From the NCBI GenBank assembly GCA_023438965.1, contig JAEXPB010000516.1:1-9981 (forward strand): a DNA stretch of 9,981 nt. The letters are read 5' to 3'. Of this stretch, positions 4,424 to 9,981 are shown piece by piece. Origin of the DNA: Bacillota bacterium. GTDB lineage: Bacteria > Bacillota > Clostridia > Saccharofermentanales > UBA5734. The first letter of the stretch is position 1; each line of letters starts with the position of its first letter. The notes under the pieces were generated by a model. That model made no database searches, was not told the origin of the DNA, and was given only the letters and a program-made list of their open reading frames with translations. A program made the position numbers and the translations under genes.

Positions 4424-6334
4424 TCAGACGATCCGCTTGAATCGTTTTTCCAGCTCATACCGGGATAGACGGACAATGACCGGGCGGCCATGCGGACATT
4501 GGTAGGGATTGTCCAACTGGCGCAAATCGGCCAGCAGTTGGCTGATTTCTTGCGCCTGCAGCTGGTCGTGGGCTTTGACAGCCGCTTTGCAGGCCAGGCT
4601 GTAATAGAAATCGGCGATCTTCTCTTCGGTGTCCAACGGCTCGCTGACAATTGTTTCGAGTGCCAGGCGGAATGCGGCTTCCGGCAACAACCCGTGCCGG
4701 CCGGCATCCGGAATGGCGCGCAAGGCCACGGCTGCGTCACCGAAACGGTCATATGCAAAGCCCAGCTGCCGAAAGGCAGTTTCCTCGCGGTCCAGAACCA
4801 GCATTTCGCTGCGGCTGACTTCCAGGACCAGGGGGACCAGCAAGGGTTGGGAAAGCTGCTGGTCTTCCCTGCTTTGCCGGATCAGGGTCTCAAAAAGGAT
4901 TTTTTCGTGCGCCGCATGCTGATCGACCAGCAGCAATTCCTGATTCATTTCCAGCAGCAGATAAGTCTGGAACAAGGTGCCGATCAACCGGCTCTCGGCC
5001 AACGCGTCGATTGGCAGCAATACCGGCTGAACCGGCAAACTCTGAGTCATCGGGCTTTGCGCCGGACACTGGCCGGTCAGGGCCTGTCCGGCGGCTGAGG
5101 CTGCCGGCTCAGACGGTGCCGGTTCAGCCCGGCCGGTCGCGGCAAGGCCGGGATTGCTATTATCCGGCTCGCCAAGCATCAGCGCGGCTGCGGCTGCCGT
5201 ATCCGGTTCGGGATATCGGAAAACGGCTTCGGCCGGTGGCCGGGGTGCTACCGGCAAGGCAGTTGGGCCGGCCGGCGCAATGGCTGGCTCAGCGGTTGTC
5301 TGAACCGCATCCGGCCTGGCTTCTTCCTCGCTGTCTGCGATGCCCAGGCCGGACAGCAGGGCATTTTTCACGCCATGATATACCAGACGGAAGATCTCCT
5401 GGTCATTCCAGAAACGGACTTCCATTTTCTGGGGATGGACATTGACATCGACCAGCGTCGGCGGCACATCCACGAAAAGAATGGCAAAAGCATACTTGCC
5501 TTTCATCAGCAGCGTTTGATAAGCGTCGTCCAGCGCTGCGGTGACCGGCCGGGCCCGCACCAGGCGGCCGTTGACGAAAATGGTTTGCTGGTTCCGGCTG
5601 TTGCGGACCAGGTCCGGCCGGCCGACCAGGCCGGAGATCTTGAGCGGCGACTGCTGACCGGCCACCGTCAGGCAGGCCTGGGCGACCTGGCGGCCGTATA
5701 TGGCATAAACGGTGCTCATCAAGTCATTGTTGCCCGGCGTGTGCAGAACTTCCTGCTGATTGCTGACCAGGCGGAACGAGACATCCGGCCGGGCCAGGGC
5801 CAGGCGCTCGAGCGCGTCCGTGACGGCTGCGGCTTCCGTGGCGTCCTTGCGCAGGAATTTGAACCGCGCCGGTACATTGTAGAACAAATTTTCGACCGTG
5901 ATGATCGTGCCGGCCGGACCGCTCGCCGGACCGCTGTCCAATAGTTCACCGCCGGCGATTAGCAGCCAGATCCCCTCGGCGGAGTCCGGCTCGCGGGTTT
6001 CCAGCCGGACCCTGGCCACAGCGGCAATGCTGGCCAGCGCTTCGCCGCGGAATCCCATGGTTGCGATGGCGTCCAGGTCCTCGATCTGATTCAGCTTGCT
6101 GGTCGCATGACGGCCGAAAGCCAGAAAAGCATCGTCGCGGTCCATGCCGCAGCCATTGTCGGCGATCCGGATCAGTCCAATGCCGCCCTGGCGGATTTCG
6201 ACTGCGATGACAGATGCGCCGGCATCGAGCGAGTTCTCAACCAATTCCTTGACGACGGAAGCCGGCCGCTCGACAACCTCGCCGGCGGCAATGCTGTTGG
6301 CGGTCTGCTGATCTAGTACATGGATCTTGCTCAT
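4424..6334 (-). CDS. mutL: MutL, DNA mismatch repair protein with endonuclease motifs
   Basis: MutL couples mismatch recognition by MutS to strand incision and removal. The 636-residue protein has a GHKL ATPase N-domain with ELVENSLDAGA (30-40, catalytic Glu and Mg-binding Asn), DNGCGM (59-64) and GFRGEAL (94-100), then VNVHPQK (297-303) at the end of the transducer domain. A long Ala/Pro-rich linker (about 334-440) leads to the C-terminal dimerisation domain. There DQHAAHEKILFE (471-482) matches the metal-binding endonuclease motif DQHA-x2-E-x4-E, with ACKAAVKA (581-588) and CPHGRP (613-618) completing the active site. QPLLVP (496-501) fits the Q-x-x-(L/I)-x-P clamp-binding motif, in the place seen in B. 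subtilis MutL. It is therefore a nicking MutL of the methyl-independent type, as expected where MutH is absent. The ATG overlaps the mutS stop as ATGA, and an AGGAAGGA site lies upstream inside mutS, so translation is likely coupled. Confidence 0.97.
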   Translation of the reverse strand: MSKIHVLDQQTANSIAAGEVVERPASVVKELVENSLDAGASVIAVEIRQGGIGLIRIADNGCGMDRDDAFLAFGRHATSKLNQIEDLDAIATMGFRGEALASIAAVARVRLETREPDSAEGIWLLIAGGELLDSGPASGPAGTIITVENLFYNVPARFKFLRKDATEAAAVTDALERLALARPDVSFRLVSNQQEVLHTPGNNDLMSTVYAIYGRQVAQACLTVAGQQSPLKISGLVGRPDLVRNSRNQQTIFVNGRLVRARPVTAALDDAYQTLLMKGKYAFAILFVDVPPTLVDVNVHPQKMEVRFWNDQEIFRLVYHGVKNALLSGLGIADSEEEARPDAVQTTAEPAIAPAGPTALPVAPRPPAEAVFRYPEPDTAAAAALMLGEPDNSNPGLAATGRAEPAPSEPAASAAGQALTGQCPAQSPMTQSLPVQPVLLPIDALAESRLIGTLFQTYLLLEMNQELLLVDQHAAHEKILFETLIRQSREDQQLSQPLLVPLVLEVSRSEMLVLDREETAFRQLGFAYDRFGDAAVALRAIPDAGRHGLLPEAAFRLALETIVSEPLDTEEKIADFYYSLACKAAVKAHDQLQAQEISQLLADLRQLDNPYQCPHGRPVIVRLSRYELEKRFKRIV

Positions 6335-8970
6335 CCGTTGTTCCTTCCTGTCTTCAACGCCTTCTGGTGCAGGTCATGCAGAATGTTCAAGGCGTCCAAC
6401 GGCGTCAGCAGCTGAATGTCCAGCTCCTTGAGCCGGTCCAGGATGCCGTCGGTGTTCTTGAGGGCGATGCTGGAGGCAAACAGGTCCATCTGGCCGTCCA
6501 TCGGCCGGGCATTGCGGCGGATCTTCATTTTCTGGCGGTCGACATTTTCCGACTCCAGCTGGATCAATATCTCGCGAGCCCGCTGGACGACCGGGTCAGG
6601 TACGCCGGCCAGGCGGGCCACTTCCACGCCATAGCTGTCGTCCGAGCCGCCGCGCATGATCTGGTGCAGGAAGGCGACTTCCCCATTCTCCTCCCGGACC
6701 TCGACATGGCAGTTGAAGACGCCGGGCAGCGCGGTTTCCAGATCGGTCAGCTCATGGTAATGGGTGGCGAACAGGGTCCGGCTGCCCAGATTCTGGCGGT
6801 CGGCGATGTACTCGATCACCGACCAGGCGATGGACAAGCCGTCATAGGTGCTGGTCCCGCGCCCGATCTCATCGAGGATCAGCAAGCTGCGCGGGGTCGC
6901 ATGCTCCAGGATCTGGGCAACTTCGTTCATCTCGACCATGAAGGTCGACTGTCCGGAAGCCAGGTCGTCCGATGCGCCGACGCGGGTGAAGATCCGGTCA
7001 ACCAGCCCGATCCGGGCGGATGCGGCCGGCACGTAACTGCCGATCTGGGCCAGAAGGACAATCTGGGCGGTTTGGCGCATATAGGTCGATTTACCGGCCA
7101 TGTTGGGCCCGGTCAGGATCATGACCCGCTCGCCGGCCATGTCCATGCGCAGGTCATTGGGGACGAAGCGGCCGGGGCCAAGCACTTTCTCGACGACCGG
7201 GTGACGGCCGCCGGTGATTTGCAGGTGATCGGACAGATCAACCACCGGCCGGCAGTAATTCTCCCGTTCCGCCAATTCGGCCAGGCCAGCCAGAACATCC
7301 AGCGCCGCCAGGGCCAGCGCGGTCTGCTGCAGGCTGCGTGTCCGGGTGGCAACCCGGTCGCGGATCTCGCAAAACACTTCGTATTCCAAAGCAATCGCCT
7401 TTTGCTCGGCACCCAGGATGGTGTCCTCCATCTCTTTGAGTTCCTGGGTGATATAACGCTCGCCATTGGCCAGGGTTTGCTTGCGGGTATAATATTCGGG
7501 CACCTGGGTCAGATTGGCGCGGGTGACTTCCAGATAAAACCCGAAAACCCGGTTATAACCAACTTTCAAGTTACGGATGCCGGTCTTTTCCCGTTCACCG
7601 GCTTCCAGGGCCAGAATCCAGTTCTTGCCGTCGGTGGAGGCTAGGCGCAGACTGTCGACCGTCTCATTGTAACCGGCCTTGATCAGGTTGCCTTCCTTCA
7701 GGCCGGGGGCCGGCTCATCGAGAATGGCCGCTTCCAGGACGGCATGAAGGTCGGGCAGCGGATCGACCTGGGTTGCCAGCTCCTGCAGATAGGGATCCTG
7801 GATACCGGACAAGACCTGGCGGATGGCCGGCAGTTTGGCCAGCGAATGTTTCAGCGCGATCAGGTCGCGGGCGTTGACGGCAGCCAGCGCGATCTTGCCG
7901 GTCAGTCGCTCCAGGTCGTATAAGCCCTGGAGGCTTTCCCGCAGCTCCTGACGCAGCATGAATTGGTCTTTCAGGTCCTGGATTGCCGACTGGCGCTGAC
8001 TGATGTCGTGGACGTTCAAAAGGGGCTGTTCGAGCCAGCGGCGCAGCAATCGACCGCCCATCGAGGTGGCGGTCTTGTCGATTGCCCACAGCAGACTGCC
8101 GTGCTTGTTCTTGTCGCGGATGGTTTCGGTGATCTCCAGGTTACGGCGGGCGGTGGGGTCGAGATTCATGAAATCCTGCAGCGAGTAGGTTTTGACCGGC
8201 TTCAAGTGGCCTGGCCGCATCCGCTGGGTCTCGGTCAGGTAAACCAGCAGTGCGGCAGCTGCATGGGCCCAGAGCGGCTGCTGCTCATCAGCCTGCGGCA
8301 GCAACTCGTGCACTGATTCAAGCGAGAAATCTTCATCAGGGCGTAAGGTCAGCACGATGTTATAACGATTGCGCAGAACCTCCCGCAGGTCATGCCGGAG
8401 GAAATCACGGTTGCACAGAAGTTCCGACGGGGCATAGCGAACAATCTCGTCGAGCAGTTTGGCGGCGGTGGCGCCGACGATCAGCGCAGTAGCTTCAAAG
8501 GAACCGGTTGTCAGATCGCAGGCTGCCAGACCGAAATAGCCGTTCAGGCAATACACCGCCAGGATATAATTGTTTCGCCGCTCATCGAGCATGGCCGGAT
8601 CGGTGATCGTGCCGGGGGTGATCACCCGGGTCACTTCGCGCCGGACAATTCCCTTGGCCAGCGCCGGATCTTCAACTTGCTCGCAGATTGCAACCTTGTA
8701 GCCGCGGCCGATCAAGCGGCTGATATAGCTGTCAACCGCATGGTAAGGTACGCCGCACATCGGCGCGCGTTCAGACTGGCCGCAGTCGCGGCCGGTCAGG
8801 GTCAGCTCCAGTTCGCGCGAGGCGGTGACGGCATCCTCGAAGAACATTTCATAGAAGTCACCGAGCCGGAACATCAGGATGCAGTCCGGCCAGAGCTTTT
8901 TCTGATCCAGGTACTGCTGCATCATCGGTGTGATTTTCTCCGGATCGAGGGTCTCGCTGGTCAGGCTCAT
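6331..8970 (-). CDS. mutS: MutS, DNA mismatch recognition ATPase
   Basis: MutS dimers scan DNA, bind mismatches and small loops, and on ATP binding become a sliding clamp that recruits MutL. The 879-residue length is normal for MutS1. The N-terminal mismatch-binding domain has GDFYEMF (38-44), in which Phe39-x-Glu41 is the wedge that contacts the mispair. Connector, lever and clamp domains follow; the core/clamp includes GYNRVFGFYLEVT (471-483). The ATPase domain has Walker A GPNMAGKST (621-629), STFMVEMNE (675-683), Walker B LLILDE (696-701) with GRGTSTYDG (703-711), and the FATHYHEL histidine switch (734-741). Near the end QMDLF (827-831) fits the QxxLF clamp-binding motif. The helix-turn-helix dimer contact follows (about 838-870). 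The ATG at 8970 overlaps the miaB stop as ATGA and has GGAG about 11 bases upstream within miaB. No sign of truncation. Confidence 0.98.
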   Translation of the reverse strand: MSLTSETLDPEKITPMMQQYLDQKKLWPDCILMFRLGDFYEMFFEDAVTASRELELTLTGRDCGQSERAPMCGVPYHAVDSYISRLIGRGYKVAICEQVEDPALAKGIVRREVTRVITPGTITDPAMLDERRNNYILAVYCLNGYFGLAACDLTTGSFEATALIVGATAAKLLDEIVRYAPSELLCNRDFLRHDLREVLRNRYNIVLTLRPDEDFSLESVHELLPQADEQQPLWAHAAAALLVYLTETQRMRPGHLKPVKTYSLQDFMNLDPTARRNLEITETIRDKNKHGSLLWAIDKTATSMGGRLLRRWLEQPLLNVHDISQRQSAIQDLKDQFMLRQELRESLQGLYDLERLTGKIALAAVNARDLIALKHSLAKLPAIRQVLSGIQDPYLQELATQVDPLPDLHAVLEAAILDEPAPGLKEGNLIKAGYNETVDSLRLASTDGKNWILALEAGEREKTGIRNLKVGYNRVFGFYLEVTRANLTQVPEYYTRKQTLANGERYITQELKEMEDTILGAEQKAIALEYEVFCEIRDRVATRTRSLQQTALALAALDVLAGLAELAERENYCRPVVDLSDHLQITGGRHPVVEKVLGPGRFVPNDLRMDMAGERVMILTGPNMAGKSTYMRQTAQIVLLAQIGSYVPAASARIGLVDRIFTRVGASDDLASGQSTFMVEMNEVAQILEHATPRSLLILDEIGRGTSTYDGLSIAWSVIEYIADRQNLGSRTLFATHYHELTDLETALPGVFNCHVEVREENGEVAFLHQIMRGGSDDSYGVEVARLAGVPDPVVQRAREILIQLESENVDRQKMKIRRNARPMDGQMDLFASSIALKNTDGILDRLKELDIQLLTPLDALNILHDLHQKALKTGRNNG

Positions 8971-9981
8971 GGCAATAGCTTCTCCATCTCCCCTTCAATC
9001 GAGAAGGTCTTGGCCCGGGTCAGACGCACCATGGCCAGACAGCCTTCCAGCGCATCGCCATCCGGTTGGCCGTCCGGCCGGCAAAGCGCCGGCGGCAGTT
9101 GGATCGACGCGGGTACCGTGAAGTTGATCAGGCGGTTGCCGGCGGTCCGGCCAGTGAAAATGCGATCAGACGTATCACTGGCGCCCTCGATCAGGACTTC
9201 GGCGACCTGGCCGATGACCCGCTGATTGGATGCCAGGCTGTGGCTGTTTTGCAGGTCGACCAGCCGGGCGAACCGTTCGCGGACCACCCCGGCCGGTATT
9301 TGCTCCGGCATGGTCGCCGCCGGCGTGCCGGTCCGGCGCGAGAATTGGAACGTAAAGGCACTGTCAAATCGGACGGCGTCCATCAAGTCGAGGGTAGCGG
9401 AAAAATCCGCTTCCGTTTCCCCCGGAAAGCCGACAATCAGGTCAGTCGAGATTGTCAAGCCGGGAATCAGCGCCCGGGCCTGGCGGACGATCTCCAGGTA
9501 ACGATCGCGCGTATAGTGCCGGTTCATCTGCTTCAGGATCCGGTCACTGCCCGATTGCAGCGGCAAGTGCAGATGCGGCTCGATGACCGGATTGGCTGCC
9601 ATGACCTGCAGGAGCTCACTGGAGATGTCTTTCGGATGCGAAGTCATGAACCGGATGCGCCGCAAACCGCCAATGCGGGCGGCGGCAGCGAGTAAACCCG
9701 CGAAGTCGGCCGGTTCTCCGGCTTTCGGCTTGTTTGGCGTGCCGCGCAGATCCTGGCCGTACGAATTGACATTCTGGCCCAGGAGCAAGATCTCCTTGTA
9801 TCCTTCCGCCGCCAGCTGGGTAAGTTCCGCCAGAATGTCGGCGGCCAGCCGGCTCCGTTCGCGTCCGCGTGTGTAGGGCACGATGCAATAGGTGCAGAAA
9901 TTGTTGCAGCCGAACATGATCGAACACAATGCCCGGAAGCGCCGGACCCGATGAATGGGCAGACCCTCGGTAATCATATCC
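8967..9981 (-). CDS. miaB: MiaB, tRNA-2-methylthio-N6-dimethylallyladenosine synthase (N-terminus outside window)
   Basis: MiaB is a radical-SAM methylthiotransferase that converts i6A37 to ms2i6A37 in tRNA, acting after MiaA. The visible part is about 337 residues. The frame stays open to the window edge, so the N-terminal UPF0004 domain, with the three cysteines of the auxiliary Fe-S cluster, lies outside. Counted from the first Met in the window (9975-9977), the radical-SAM motif CNNFCTYC supplies Cys24, Cys28 and Cys31, followed by IVPYTRGRERSR. LGQNVNSYG (66-74), MTSHPKD (111-117), HLPLQSGSD (137-145) and DLIVGFPGET (179-188) are characteristic of MiaB rather than RimO or MtaB. A TRAM RNA-binding domain occupies about 247-330. 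The stop TGA overlaps the mutS ATG. An internal Met is not the start: the preceding in-frame codon is Asp, as in the family's DM-x-EGLP segment. Confidence 0.95.
   Translation of the reverse strand, partial: DMITEGLPIHRVRRFRALCSIMFGCNNFCTYCIVPYTRGRERSRLAADILAELTQLAAEGYKEILLLGQNVNSYGQDLRGTPNKPKAGEPADFAGLLAAAARIGGLRRIRFMTSHPKDISSELLQVMAANPVIEPHLHLPLQSGSDRILKQMNRHYTRDRYLEIVRQARALIPGLTISTDLIVGFPGETEADFSATLDLMDAVRFDSAFTFQFSRRTGTPAATMPEQIPAGVVRERFARLVDLQNSHSLASNQRVIGQVAEVLIEGASDTSDRIFTGRTAGNRLINFTVPASIQLPPALCRPDGQPDGDALEGCLAMVRLTRAKTFSIEGEMEKLLP

Noticed and set aside
4411..4758. Upstream extension of the miaA frame to an ATG at 4758
   Set aside because: The extra residues are the shifted reading of mutL and have no family similarity; MiaA begins properly at 4410 with a ribosome site.
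6367..7644. A 425-codon open frame on the plus strand opposite mutS
   Set aside because: It lies entirely antisense to well-conserved MutS sequence, has no recognisable protein motif, and is explained by GC-rich codon use that leaves the opposite frame free of stops.
8616..8627. A perfect 12-bp palindrome GGGTGATCACCC inside mutS
   Set aside because: It encodes the conserved V-I-T-P-G segment of MutS, so the symmetry is sufficiently explained by codon choice.
8392..9225. A 277-codon plus-strand frame crossing the mutS/miaB junction
   Set aside because: It is antisense to two firmly identified genes and shows no domain or ribosome binding site.

Overview
The window looks like chromosomal housekeeping DNA from a GC-rich member of the Clostridia/Bacillota. 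The grounds are the gene order miaB-mutS-mutL-miaA-hfq with lexA alongside, strong AGGAGG-type ribosome binding sites, a Bacillus-type LexA operator, and a MutL of the endonuclease (non-methyl-directed) type. Gene order and protein features cannot settle the genus. I see no rRNA, tRNA, CRISPR array, insertion sequence or prophage gene.

Left part (1-2307): the 3' end of an unidentified gene with PQQ/WD-like beta-propeller motifs is followed, with coupled spacing, by a GNAT acetyltransferase of the phosphinothricin/YncA type. A 150-bp convergent intergenic region with several hairpins comes next. After it lies a leftward gene for an unrecognised single-pass membrane protein with a basic N-terminal half and an Ala/Ser/Thr-rich tail. 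Its start faces lexA across a 153-bp divergent regulatory region. That region holds a well-formed sigma-A promoter with a LexA box for lexA, and a weaker promoter with a palindrome for the membrane protein.

Right part (2461-9981): lexA runs rightward, and its 3' end overlaps the 3' end of hfq by 39 bp. The leftward operon miaB (5' end outside the window), mutS, mutL, miaA, hfq fills the rest. miaB/mutS and mutS/mutL are joined by 4-bp ATGA stop-start overlaps, miaA starts 13 bp after mutL, and hfq follows miaA after 78 bp. MiaA and MiaB act in sequence on A37 of tRNAs that read UNN codons (i6A, then ms2i6A). MutS and MutL do mismatch repair, and both carry recognisable sliding-clamp-binding motifs. 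LexA represses the SOS regulon.

Most of this is ordinary. The points most worth a second look are a strongly diverged Hfq that has lost several classic RNA-contact residues, its antisense overlap with lexA, and the uncharacterised membrane protein in the position that the SOS division inhibitor yneA occupies next to lexA in Bacillus. I found no convincing evidence of a wholly undescribed multi-gene system.
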